Source: Paenibacillus luteus (lineage in GTDB: Bacteria > Bacillota > Bacilli > Paenibacillales > Paenibacillaceae). Taken from it: DNA of 64,000 nt. The stretch lies in NCBI RefSeq assembly GCF_006542765.1, contig NZ_SKCD01000077.1:124001-188000 (forward strand). Reading direction: 5' to 3'. Positions within the stretch are counted from its first letter, which is position 1; every line of letters starts with the position of its first letter. The notes below the pieces were generated by a model. That model was not told the origin of the DNA. It saw only the letters and a program-made list of their open reading frames with translations, and did no database searches. The position numbers were made by a program, and so were the translations under genes. Of this stretch, positions 24,753-33,169 are shown piece by piece.

Positions 24753-25850
24753 TTAAACGTGATCTGCGCCGACTGCTTCAGCGATGTTACTGTAGCCATC
24801 CTTGCGTAAACATTCCTTCAATCCGCTGGTCAATTCCCTAAGCACGCCTGGTCCTTTATAAATAAGCGCGGTGTAAATCTCAACCAGGGAAGCTCCTGCG
24901 CGGATTTTATCGTATGCGTCCTGCGCTGTAAAAATGCCGCCAGACCCTATGATCGGCAGCTGTCCGCCGGTCTGACGGTACACCGCTCGAATTACCTCGG
25001 TTGAGCGGTCGCGAAGCGGTTTGCCGCTCAATCCCCCAGACTCGCCGGCGTTAGCGTGCTGAAGTCCTTTCCGGGACAACGTCGTATTCGTCGCGATAAT
25101 GCCGGACACCCCGCTTTCCATTATCGTGCCCACCGTTAGCTCAAGCTGTTCGCTTGTCATGTCTGGAGCGATTTTGACCAGAACGGGCTTTGCTTTCTTT
25201 CCTATTTTCGCCGCTTGCTCGTTTATTTCCTGTTTTACTGCGCTCAGTAAATTTCTCAGTTCTTCGCCGTGCTGCAAATCACGCAAATCCGGCGTGTTTG
25301 GCGAGCTGATATTGACGACAAAAAAATCGCCATATGTATAGAGGTCGCGAATGCAGGCCTGATAATCCTCATGAGCCAACTCATTTGGTGTCGTCTTGTT
25401 TTTGCCGATATTGACAGCAATCGGAATCCGATTGATTTTGCGTCGTGACAGTTTTTCTGCCATTGCAGCTGTGCCTTCATTGTTAAAGCCCATTCGATTA
25501 ATTAAGGCTTCGTCCGAAGGAAGACGGAATAACCTCGGTTGCTCATTGCCTGCTTGTCCCTTCGGCGTTACGGTACCCACTTCAGCGAAGCCAAAGCCAA
25601 CGCTTGAGAAGCCGTCTGCGGCCTTGCCGTTTTTATCGAGACCAGCTGCCAAACCTACAGGATGAGGAAAATGAATGCCAAACCACTCGGTTGCAAGCTC
25701 CGGCGACTCTGCTACGCCGTACATTGCATGCATCAGCCCATTCAGTCCCGGTACGACTCCTCCTGCTGCCAAGCCGTCAATAACTAGATGATGGGCTCTC
25801 TCGGGGTCCAAACGGAAAAAAATAGGCTTAAGAATTGAAGAATAAAGCAA
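24753..25850 (-). CDS. pyrD: Dihydroorotate dehydrogenase, quinone-type (class 2)
   Basis: FMN enzyme oxidising dihydroorotate to orotate in pyrimidine synthesis, passing electrons to quinone at the membrane. Class 2 features: an N-terminal helix (LLYSSILKPIFFRLDPERAH), GTVTPKGQAGNEQPRLFRLP, NRMGFNNEG, the catalytic Ser in NISSPNTPDLRDLQ, and IGSGGIFTAQDAYDKIRAGA. Bacillus uses a class 1B enzyme within the pyr operon, so this stand-alone class 2 gene is different. A TTG at 25850 has GGAG 8 nt before it and fits family starts; GTG 25859 is the alternative. A longer frame to 25946 crosses a hairpin. Confidence 0.9.
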   Translation of the reverse strand: MLYSSILKPIFFRLDPERAHHLVIDGLAAGGVVPGLNGLMHAMYGVAESPELATEWFGIHFPHPVGLAAGLDKNGKAADGFSSVGFGFAEVGTVTPKGQAGNEQPRLFRLPSDEALINRMGFNNEGTAAMAEKLSRRKINRIPIAVNIGKNKTTPNELAHEDYQACIRDLYTYGDFFVVNISSPNTPDLRDLQHGEELRNLLSAVKQEINEQAAKIGKKAKPVLVKIAPDMTSEQLELTVGTIMESGVSGIIATNTTLSRKGLQHANAGESGGLSGKPLRDRSTEVIRAVYRQTGGQLPIIGSGGIFTAQDAYDKIRAGASLVEIYTALIYKGPGVLRELTSGLKECLRKDGYSNIAEAVGADHV

Positions 25851-25866
25851 CTTACTCACTCCGATC

Positions 25867-25940
25867 TCAGATATATGTTCTATCTGACAGTTTAGCGTTT
25901 TTGCAGCAAAAAGAAAAGAGCCTGCACCAAGGGTGCAAGC
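25867..25940 (-). promoter_or_regulatory. Two hairpins in the pyrD leader
   Basis: A stem TTGCACCC/GGTGCAGG (25940-25921), read on the minus strand, is followed by TCTTTTCTTTTT and resembles a weak terminator. A second dyad TCAGATA/TATCTGA (25887-25867) ends just before the pyrD ribosome site. Together they could attenuate pyrD, or the first may simply end the upstream L,D-transpeptidase transcript. Confidence 0.35.
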
Positions 25941-25950
25941 ATCCATTATA

Positions 25951-25979
25951 TTGCGGCTTGTCCGGAAAACGATTACAAT
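25951..25979 (+). promoter_or_regulatory. Sigma-A-like promoter of the 46-residue protein gene
   Basis: TTGCGG, a 17-bp spacer and TACAAT lie about 45 nt before the small gene at 26025. Confidence 0.5.
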
Positions 25980-26024
25980 GGGATCATAATCATTATTATT
26001 ATGAAACAGAGGGGTTGATTGTCG

Positions 26025-26165
26025 ATGAGTTCTCCAAAAAGAAAACCTGCAACGATGAAAGCCAAACCTAAGGAAGAAATCAACAAGAAAGCACTAGCGT
26101 GGATCGGCTCCATTGTTGGCGTTGTTGTCGTAGCGGTCGCGCTGCTTCTGATCTTTACCTCGTAA
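26025..26165 (+). CDS. Small single-pass membrane protein, 46 residues
   Basis: The N-terminal half is very basic (MSSPKRKPATMKAKPKEEIN) and the C-terminal half is one membrane helix (SIVGVVVVAVALLLIFTS). AGGGGTT lies about 9 nt before the ATG, and a sigma-A-like promoter is upstream, so it looks like a real gene. It ends 6 bp before the convergent L,D-transpeptidase stop. I do not recognise the family. Confidence 0.6.
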   Translation: MSSPKRKPATMKAKPKEEINKKALAWIGSIVGVVVVAVALLLIFTS

Positions 26166-26171
26166 GTACCA

Positions 26172-27578
26172 TTAAGTCAACCATTTATATACCTTTGCGG
26201 GATTGGTTTCGTTTTGGCGCGGCTCCAGCTTGAATCTTTCCGTTGGCTGCTGTACCTTGGACGGAAGCGTCCCGTTTTTTATTTTAACTACTGTTCCAAG
26301 CGGAACCATGTCGAACAATTCTTCCACATCCTCTTTGCTCATCCTTACGCAACCAAGCGATTCATCCTTGCCAATGCTATCTGGCTCATCGGTCCCATGA
26401 ATGGCATACAGCGTATTTGACAACGTCATGCCGCGGCTTCCAAAAATCCCATTGTCGCTCCCATTCGGATTTTTCACTTTTTCACTAATATAGAAGCTTC
26501 CTTCGGGTGTTTCCTCTCCGCCAAGGCCTACTTTAAAGCTCCTAACGATGATATTTCCTTGAACAATCGCCAGTCGATGAGTAGCTTTGTCCACAATAAT
26601 TTCAAGCGGCTGATTCCACTCTTTATCCAAAATTCCATTCGTGCCTACCAGTTGGCTTTTTTCCTTTTGCGGAGTTTCCTTCCCATCCACAGCAGTTGAA
26701 TCACCTTTACCGGCTCCCTGCTCACGAACAGACTTATCCTTCTGCGCCTTGGCATTTTTCACCTTGAGACTGACTCCGGCAAATAAAGCACGCATCCCGC
26801 CTCTTTCGCCAGCAAGATAATTATTAGGATACGGCCGAATCAAATCATCCAGCTTCTCAGGCCATTTTTTATTTTTTCGCTCATATTGGATAATTGCGCT
26901 CGCTAACGTCCAATGGGTCTCCTGCTCTTGGCTCCATTTCTCGTATTCTTTCGCAACAGCGGATACGTCGGACGGCTCACAATCGCAGGTTTGCCGATCA
27001 AGCATCGTTGTCTGCAGCTCAGAAGCCCCATTTTCCTTTCGAACAGCCATAAGCAGCTTTGTGTTTCCTTTCCATTTACGCCAGCCCGATTCTTCCTCCA
27101 GCCTCGCTGTGATAGTCAGAAGCGGCGCATCGGCAGCTGCAGCAATTAGAGCGTTCCACACACTGCCGACTGGCTGTCGATCCTTTTGTGTAACGAATAC
27201 CACACCTACCGGAAGCTGCTGGTTCTCGGCGACAATAAGTGGCTCAGGAGTAGTTTCTCTCTTTAAAGCTCCATTAGCCGGAATCATCACAACAACAAAG
27301 AGCAGCAAACCTGCTAACAAAGCCGTTCTTCGGGCAAGCTTTTTTTTCTTATGCTGTTTATCCCATGCTTTGAGCTGCTGCAGCTGATTATCCGATAATG
27401 GATGGCTCTCATCCTCAAACGCGTCATATACCTCGCCAGCTTTGAGGAAGCAGTAGTTCGCCTTACCTTCCTTGCCGGCAAGCAAATACTGTTTGCCAAG
27501 CAAATACCAGCCCATTTGGTTATTAGGATGTTGGTTTACAAATTGCTTTAAATAAAAAATATCATCTGGAGACTCCAT
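26172..27578 (-). CDS. L,D-transpeptidase (YkuD) with N-terminal cytoplasmic domain
   Basis: Cross-links or anchors peptidoglycan outside the membrane. Residues 1-75 are TPR-like helices (FVNQHPNNQMGWYLLGKQYL), presumably cytoplasmic. A basic stretch and one membrane segment follow (RTALLAGLLLFVVVMIPANG, about 84-103), then a variable region of about 200 residues. The YkuD domain lies at about 315-435: IAIVQ-like strands, TPEGSFYIS, AIHGTDEPDSIG and the catalytic Cys in ESLGCVRM. The usual SHGC motif reads SLGC here. GGAGGAG precedes the ATG. Confidence 0.85.
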   Translation of the reverse strand: MESPDDIFYLKQFVNQHPNNQMGWYLLGKQYLLAGKEGKANYCFLKAGEVYDAFEDESHPLSDNQLQQLKAWDKQHKKKKLARRTALLAGLLLFVVVMIPANGALKRETTPEPLIVAENQQLPVGVVFVTQKDRQPVGSVWNALIAAAADAPLLTITARLEEESGWRKWKGNTKLLMAVRKENGASELQTTMLDRQTCDCEPSDVSAVAKEYEKWSQEQETHWTLASAIIQYERKNKKWPEKLDDLIRPYPNNYLAGERGGMRALFAGVSLKVKNAKAQKDKSVREQGAGKGDSTAVDGKETPQKEKSQLVGTNGILDKEWNQPLEIIVDKATHRLAIVQGNIIVRSFKVGLGGEETPEGSFYISEKVKNPNGSDNGIFGSRGMTLSNTLYAIHGTDEPDSIGKDESLGCVRMSKEDVEELFDMVPLGTVVKIKNGTLPSKVQQPTERFKLEPRQNETNPAKVYKWLT

Positions 27579-27670
27579 CCCCCGCTCCTCCCAACTAGTG
27601 GTAATACTTCTTTATCGGTAGGATGGAAGCATGAATGAATCCCCCTCAATCATTTCAGTAGAAAAGCATG

Positions 27671-27718
27671 CAAAAAAGCCCCTTCCGCAGCATGCGCTGG
27701 CTGGAGGGGGCCTCTTCA
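27671..27718 (-). terminator. Terminator of the ferredoxin gene
   Basis: On the minus strand GGCCCCCTCC pairs with GGAAGGGGCT, followed by TTTTTT. Confidence 0.8.
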
Positions 27719-27732
27719 TAATGATTTAGATA

Positions 27733-27969
27733 TTAATAGTTAAAAGCCACATCTGCGATTTTGATCGAATCAGTAGGACAGCCGTCAGCGGCATCCTGCA
27801 AATCATCAAATAAATCTTCCGGAATCTCAGTGTTGCCTGTGTTTCCATCTGCTTTATAAATAACTTCTGCAAGACCTTCGTCATCATAATCATAAATGTC
27901 AGGAGCAGTTGCTCCACAAGCTCCACAAGCGATGCACGTATCTTTTTCGACCCAAGTAAACTTACCCAT
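27733..27969 (-). CDS. fer: 4Fe-4S ferredoxin
   Basis: Small electron carrier of 78 residues. One cluster site is visible as CIACGACG (three Cys) with the fourth Cys in DGCPTDSIK; the rest is strongly acidic, as in Bacillus Fer. GGGAGG lies 8 nt before the ATG at 27969. An in-frame extension to 28029 is ignored because it lies before the ribosome site. It is followed by its own terminator. Confidence 0.92.
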   Translation of the reverse strand: MGKFTWVEKDTCIACGACGATAPDIYDYDDEGLAEVIYKADGNTGNTEIPEDLFDDLQDAADGCPTDSIKIADVAFNY

Positions 27970-28025
27970 GGAATTTCCCTCCCAAATAAATATACGGAAT
28001 AATCTCGTCTCTGTACAGTCAATCT

Positions 28026-29315
28026 TCATTCATCAATATATAACAAACTATCATCCTTTTGCAAGGATGTACCCCGAATTCGTTTATTCCTAATTAAGGT
28101 GGATGGATCGTCGCCAAGCATTCCTGCGGTAAGTACCGCATCCTCCCCATACTTGTCGCGAAGCTGATCCATCGCCTTCGTAAGTGCTTCCTTGCGAGGC
28201 TGCTGTTCATAGCTGAATAGATCCAGTTGAAGCGCTGTTTCTTCCAACAGCTTCAGGTTTTGCAAGGTGATTCCAAGGAGGCGTATGGGTTCTCCAACCT
28301 TCCAATGCTTATCATATAATCGACATGCTTCCTTATAAAATTCCTCAGAGGTTTGCGTGGGCGCGCCAAGCGTATGGGAACGAGTGATCGTCGTCATATC
28401 TGGATTTCGGATGGTTAACTGAACGGTAGTTGCTACCAGCTTTTGTCTTCGCAGCCTTCGCCCGGTCTGATCTGCCAAATTCAGCAGAACACGGTATACG
28501 TCTTCGCGGGCAGTAAGATCTGCTGGAAGTGTCGTTGTGTGCCCAATCGATTTGTTGAGCTCTCGGTTTGGATTCACCTCACCATGGTCAATACCATGTG
28601 CCGCAGCCTTCATCCAAGAGCCAACTACGCCAAATTGCTTGATCAGCATCTTCTCGTCCGTGCCCGCGAGCTGTCCGATCGTTCGAATATTTAGCTTCAA
28701 TAGTTTATCCGCGGTCTTCTTCCCAATTCCGAACAACGTATCACACGATTTATCCCAAAGCACCTGCCTCACATCGCGGATTCGCAGTACGGTAAGCCCA
28801 TTCGGCTTCTTCATATCCGAGGCCATCTTGGCGAGCAGCTTATTCGGCGCAAGTCCAATGGAGCAAGGAAGCGACCACTCCGACATGATCCGCTGTTGAA
28901 GAGAAGCGGCAATATCCAGCGGTGAGCCGAACATTTTGGAGCCTGTAATATCCATATAACATTCGTCAATGGAAACGGCCTCCACTAGCGGTGTATACTG
29001 CCTCGCGATCGCCATGAAGCCATGAGAGTATTTACGGTATAAAGTGAAATCCGGTTTTATTAATATAAGCTCCGGACACAGCTGAAGTGCCTGTCTCACG
29101 TTCATGCCGGTCTTTATTCCTTTGCTTCTGGCTGTATAGGAACAAGTAACAATTATGCCCTTGCGCTGTTCTACGCTGCCCGATACCGCCGTCGGCCTGT
29201 TCTTATATTTCTCAGGTTCCTCTGCTTCATGCACGGAACAATAGAAGGCATTCATATCCAAATGAATAATAACGCGGCCTTTAGCCGGATAATGTTCATT
29301 TACACTTTTTGTCAT
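28026..29315 (-). CDS. dinB: DNA polymerase IV (Y family)
   Basis: Error-prone translesion polymerase. Visible features: VIIHLDMNAFYCSVHEAEEP (first catalytic Asp), SIDECYMDIT (catalytic Asp-Glu), the GIGKKTADKLLKL helix-hairpin-helix, the little-finger domain, and QLDLFSY near the end, a sliding-clamp binding motif. The ATG at 29315 follows AGGCGGTG by about 9 nt and is preferred over GTG 29327. Length 429 residues. Fer lies 56 bp downstream on the same strand. No LexA box was identified by eye. Confidence 0.93.
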   Translation of the reverse strand: MTKSVNEHYPAKGRVIIHLDMNAFYCSVHEAEEPEKYKNRPTAVSGSVEQRKGIIVTCSYTARSKGIKTGMNVRQALQLCPELILIKPDFTLYRKYSHGFMAIARQYTPLVEAVSIDECYMDITGSKMFGSPLDIAASLQQRIMSEWSLPCSIGLAPNKLLAKMASDMKKPNGLTVLRIRDVRQVLWDKSCDTLFGIGKKTADKLLKLNIRTIGQLAGTDEKMLIKQFGVVGSWMKAAAHGIDHGEVNPNRELNKSIGHTTTLPADLTAREDVYRVLLNLADQTGRRLRRQKLVATTVQLTIRNPDMTTITRSHTLGAPTQTSEEFYKEACRLYDKHWKVGEPIRLLGITLQNLKLLEETALQLDLFSYEQQPRKEALTKAMDQLRDKYGEDAVLTAGMLGDDPSTLIRNKRIRGTSLQKDDSLLYIDE

Positions 29316-29516
29316 CCTTTGTATCACCGCCTAAATTAGAAGCAACAAAATTACATAAGCCTCATCATCCCCAGCATACAATTCCAATAGGGGCAAGTCA
29401 ACGCAGCCATAATAAGCACGCAAATTTTACAACAAACCCTCTACTTTCACGACGACAAGTGTTATAATATTTAATTATGATTTGAAATGGCAATCAGTGA
29501 AGGAGGCGTCCCGTTA

Positions 29517-31133
29517 ATGACAACAAACATATCCATATTTGATACGACGCTGCGTGACGGTACACAAGGAGAAGGAATCAGCCTGTCTGCGGATGACAAA
29601 TTAAAAATTGCCCAGAAGCTCGACGCGCTGGGCGTTCATTATATTGAAGGCGGCAATCCCGGGAGCAACAGCAAGGATATCGAATTTTTCCAGAGGATCA
29701 AAGCATTCAATCTTAATGCCAAAATTACCGCATTCGGAAGCACGCGTCGGAAAAACAGCTTAGCTGAGCAGGACGCTAGCCTTGTTCGCATTGCAGAATC
29801 CGGTGTTCCGGCAGCTACGCTTGTAGGAAAATCATGGGACTTCCATGTACATACCGCCCTGCAAACGACGCTTGAAGAAAATCTATCGATGATCTACGAC
29901 TCAATCGCTTTTCTAAAGCAAAACGGCATGGAAGCCTTGTTTGATGCGGAACATTTTTTTGATGGCTTCAAGCACAACCCTGAATATGCCGTTTCCGTAC
30001 TTAAGAAGGCGCAGGAGGCTGGCGCGAACTGGCTCGTGCTTTGCGATACGAACGGCGGCACCCTGCCGAATGAAATCCATGACATCGTCACGCATGTAAG
30101 ACAGGTGCTGACGACGCCAATCGGCATTCACACCCATAACGACTGCGAGCTGGCCGTGGCAAACTCACTTGCTGCTGTTGGCGCAGGCGCACGTCAGGTT
30201 CAAGGCACAATCAACGGCTATGGCGAGCGCTGCGGCAATGCCAATCTATGCTCCATCATTCCTAATCTACAAATTAAGATGAAATATGATGTACTGCCTG
30301 TTGAGAAGCTCTCTACCTTGACAAGCACTGCACGCTACGTAAGCGAAATCGCCAATGTCCATATGCCAGTTGGCCAAGCTTATGTCGGCAATGCGGCATT
30401 TGCACACAAAGGCGGCATCCATGTCTCTGCGATAATGAAGGATTCCAAAACCTATGAGCATATCCAGCCAGAGCTTGTAGGCAACAAGCAGCGCATTCTC
30501 GTATCAGAGCTTGCCGGCCAAAGCAACATCATCTCCAAAGCCAAGGAGCTTGGACTTGACGTTACGGCAAATAATGAGAAAACGAAGCAGATCATGGATC
30601 AGATCAAAGAGCTGGAACATCAAGGATATCAATTTGAAGGCGCGGATGCATCGATGGAATTGCTGCTTCGTGAGGCATTTGACGGCGAGGTCAAGGAAGT
30701 TTTCAAGGTTGAATCGTTCAAAATGCTTGTTGAGAAAACCAACGGCCAAATGATTTCCGAAGCCATTGTGAAGATAAACGTCGATGGCCAACAGGTATAC
30801 ACAGCTGCTGAGGGCAACGGTCCCGTCAATGCGCTCGATAACGCGCTCCGTAAGGCACTGGTTCAATTTTATCCTAAGATTGAAGGCATCCATCTGTCTG
30901 ATTACAAAGTCCGTGTAATTGACGAGAAGGACGCTACAGCAGCCAAGGTTCGCGTGCTTATCGAATCCACTGGTCTCGATAACACATGGAGCACCGTTGG
31001 CGTCTCCAATAATGTTATTGAAGCAAGCTGGGAAGCGCTCGTAGACAGTATCCGCTATGCCTTGCTTGGCATGGTCAAGGTGGATAACAATCAAGCGGAT
31101 TCATCGGACAGGATCGGTCTCGTCAATCATTAA
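29517..31133 (+). CDS. cimA: (R)-citramalate synthase
   Basis: Condenses pyruvate and acetyl-CoA to citramalate, giving a threonine-independent route to isoleucine. DTTLRDGTQGEGISLS, HVHTALQTTLEENL, GIHTHNDCELAVANSL (metal ligands) and GGIHVSAIMKDSKTYEHI fit the CimA branch rather than LeuA; the C-terminal LeuA allosteric domain (residues 420-530) is complete. AAGGAGG is 10 nt before the ATG at 29517; an earlier in-frame ATG at 29487 lacks a site. A TATAAT at 29464 is the only promoter sign. Ends at a bidirectional terminator. Confidence 0.92.
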   Translation: MTTNISIFDTTLRDGTQGEGISLSADDKLKIAQKLDALGVHYIEGGNPGSNSKDIEFFQRIKAFNLNAKITAFGSTRRKNSLAEQDASLVRIAESGVPAATLVGKSWDFHVHTALQTTLEENLSMIYDSIAFLKQNGMEALFDAEHFFDGFKHNPEYAVSVLKKAQEAGANWLVLCDTNGGTLPNEIHDIVTHVRQVLTTPIGIHTHNDCELAVANSLAAVGAGARQVQGTINGYGERCGNANLCSIIPNLQIKMKYDVLPVEKLSTLTSTARYVSEIANVHMPVGQAYVGNAAFAHKGGIHVSAIMKDSKTYEHIQPELVGNKQRILVSELAGQSNIISKAKELGLDVTANNEKTKQIMDQIKELEHQGYQFEGADASMELLLREAFDGEVKEVFKVESFKMLVEKTNGQMISEAIVKINVDGQQVYTAAEGNGPVNALDNALRKALVQFYPKIEGIHLSDYKVRVIDEKDATAAKVRVLIESTGLDNTWSTVGVSNNVIEASWEALVDSIRYALLGMVKVDNNQADSSDRIGLVNH

Positions 31134-31134
31134 C

Positions 31135-31189
31135 AAAAAAAGGTCTGCCTGACGTCACGTTGTGACATCAGACAGACTTTTTTTTATTG
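31135..31189. terminator. Bidirectional terminator between cimA and resA-like gene
   Basis: AAAAAAAGGTCTG/CAGACTTTTTTTT plus inner TGACGTCA/TGACATCA pairing gives a long stem with A- and T-runs on the two sides. Confidence 0.85.
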
Positions 31190-31196
31190 TTGTTCC

Positions 31197-31736
31197 TTAC
31201 ATCCACTTCTCAATCAACCGTTCCCATTCCTCGTAGGTAATGACGCCATTAATTCTTTCTCGAATAACGCCCTCACTGTCAATTAGAAACGTGGTTGGGA
31301 ATGTATCCACCTTATACTGCTTGGTCACGTCACCCTCACGGTCCATCAGAATTGGAAAAGTAAACTCATGCTCATTGACAAAATCTCGAGCCGCCCGTTC
31401 TTTATCATATTTGGTAGCATTGACCCCATACAGCTGGATTGCTTCCCCGTATTGCTCATGTAGGCGCTGCAAATCAGGCGCCTCCAGCTCACAGGGGCCG
31501 CACCAAGAAGCCCAGAAGTTAACAAAGGATAATTTACCTTGTTTGCCCCCGACCTCGTAGGACTGCTCATCAAGCGCCGGAAGCTTAAATGCCGTCGCCT
31601 CAAATCCTGCCTTAGGCTTGAAATCTGCCGACGGAGCTGCTAGCGTAACGGAATCAGAACTGTCATTGTTATATTGGAACAAAGCCAAGCCAGCAAATAC
31701 AAATGCAATGGTAAAAAGCGTAATGGCGCGTTTCAT
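31197..31736 (-). CDS. ResA/TlpA-like thiol-disulfide oxidoreductase
   Basis: An N-terminal membrane anchor (AITLFTIAFVFAGLALFQY) is followed by a TlpA-type thioredoxin domain on the outer face. FVNFWASWCGPCELEAPDL holds the CGPC active site and VDTFPTTFLIDSEG the cis-Pro loop. Such proteins reduce cytochrome c apoprotein or act in spore cortex or membrane redox. AGAAGG precedes the ATG. There are no cytochrome maturation genes beside it, so the partner is unknown. Confidence 0.88.
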   Translation of the reverse strand: MKRAITLFTIAFVFAGLALFQYNNDSSDSVTLAAPSADFKPKAGFEATAFKLPALDEQSYEVGGKQGKLSFVNFWASWCGPCELEAPDLQRLHEQYGEAIQLYGVNATKYDKERAARDFVNEHEFTFPILMDREGDVTKQYKVDTFPTTFLIDSEGVIRERINGVITYEEWERLIEKWM

Positions 31737-31975
31737 GGCGTACCTTCTTTCTCTTTCAATAACTTTTTAACCGCATGGCTTCATGGTATCATGTGCAGTA
31801 TGGAAGCTCAAGACACTGAGCCTTTTAGCCATAAAAACGTCACGTTTCACCCTATAAGCCTTTGGGCTTATTGTTGGTAAATACAGCCCCGTTCATACGC
31901 GGAAGCTATAAGATAGCTCCTACAGCCAGATTCCGTTATACTTAATCTATGTCAATACTTCTAGGAGGCTTAATG

Positions 31976-32437
31976 ATGGAAGAACAACCAATGAAGGGCT
32001 TTATTACGCAATCTGCATATGATCAGCTCATCCAAATTTGCAGTGATGCCAAACCTATTGAAGCCTGCGGAATCGTTGCAAGCTCAGGTCCAGACATAGA
32101 CCAAGAAAGTGCCGACAACGATAACCGTTGCGTCATTGACACCATCATTCCCATCACCAATACGCATATTGATCCTACTCATTCGTTCTCCTTTGATCCG
32201 GCAGAATGGACCTCTGTCTATTACGACATGCAAAAAAACCGACAAAAGCTTGTCGGCTTATTCCATTCGCATCCGCGTACCGAGGCAGTGCCATCCTCCA
32301 GCGACGCTGAAGGCTTCCTGCCTGCATCAGAGCTATCTTATTGGATCGTTTCACTTCAGAACATTGAAAACCCTCATGTCCAGCCCTTCGCTCGATCTCA
32401 CGGCCATTTTATTCCGATGGAGCTAGTGCTTGCTTAA
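31976..32437 (+). CDS. JAMM/MPN-type metalloprotease
   Basis: M67-family isopeptidase-like protein of 153 residues. The JAMM signature is complete: Glu in PIEACGIV, then LFHSHPRTEAVPSSSDAEG giving H-x-H-x(n)-S-x2-D. Bacterial members cleave C-terminal tags from sulfur-carrier ubiquitin-like proteins or have unknown roles. AGGAGG lies 7 nt before ATG 31976; the ATG at 31973 is 4 nt away. The 3' end overlaps the convergent exonuclease gene by 15 bp. No ThiS/MoaD-like gene is adjacent. Confidence 0.85.
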   Translation: MEEQPMKGFITQSAYDQLIQICSDAKPIEACGIVASSGPDIDQESADNDNRCVIDTIIPITNTHIDPTHSFSFDPAEWTSVYYDMQKNRQKLVGLFHSHPRTEAVPSSSDAEGFLPASELSYWIVSLQNIENPHVQPFARSHGHFIPMELVLA

Positions 32438-33157
32438 ATAAGCATACAAATCGCCCAGCGTTGTAATATTCCTCTCCAAAATCCTGGCAAGATAGTTCTG
32501 CCACAGCTTCGCTGTCATAATGGAGTCCTGCAGCGCGTGATGCCTTTCCGTGATTGGTATGCAGCAGCTGTCGAGCAAATCATCCAGACTGTAACCTTCC
32601 AGATTCGGCTCTAGCCACTTAGCCACCATCATCGTATCCAGCACTCTATGGTTTAAATTCACTTTCGAAGTTCGCCAAAGCGCAGCATTCAGAAACTGCT
32701 TGTCATGGCCCGAAGCATGGGCGACAAGCAGTCGTCTGCCTACAAATTCCATAAAATCGTGCAGCACCTGCATTAAATCAGGCGCATCCTGCACCATTTC
32801 ATTCGTAATGCCCGTCAACTCAACAATCGCCTTCGGAATTTTACGCTTTGGATTGACCAGGCTGTAGAAACATTCATTTTCTACCACCTCGCCTCCCCTA
32901 AACATTACCGCCCCAAATGAAATAATTTCATCGCCGTTGGTTGGATAGAAGCCCGTTGTCTCCAAGTCGAACACAACAACCTCTAGCTCTTTCAATGGCA
33001 TATCGAACATCGATTGCTTGCGCTGCTCTTTATTAACGTTGCGAATAAACGCCATTTGCTGCGCATTCTGGGAGCCTAGCATAGAAGCGATGGCAGGCGT
33101 AAATCCTCCCATTTTGTATAGGTTCCACATGCGACCGACGCCTTTTTGCTCTTTCAT
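32423..33157 (-). CDS. DnaQ-like 3'-5' exonuclease
   Basis: DEDDh exonuclease, similar to the epsilon/PolC proofreading module but stand-alone. VVVFDLETTGFYPTNGDEI has the first Asp/Glu, VAHASGHDKQFLN the second Asp, and RHHALQDSIMTAKLW the catalytic His and last Asp. About 55 residues of unknown helical sequence precede the domain. It follows the DUF294 gene by 12 bp and is likely co-transcribed with it and amt. In other bacteria DUF294 proteins and such exonucleases are also neighbours, but the biochemical link is not known to me. Confidence 0.88.
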   Translation of the reverse strand: MKEQKGVGRMWNLYKMGGFTPAIASMLGSQNAQQMAFIRNVNKEQRKQSMFDMPLKELEVVVFDLETTGFYPTNGDEIISFGAVMFRGGEVVENECFYSLVNPKRKIPKAIVELTGITNEMVQDAPDLMQVLHDFMEFVGRRLLVAHASGHDKQFLNAALWRTSKVNLNHRVLDTMMVAKWLEPNLEGYSLDDLLDSCCIPITERHHALQDSIMTAKLWQNYLARILERNITTLGDLYAYLSKH

Positions 33158-33169
33158 TCTTCCACCGCC

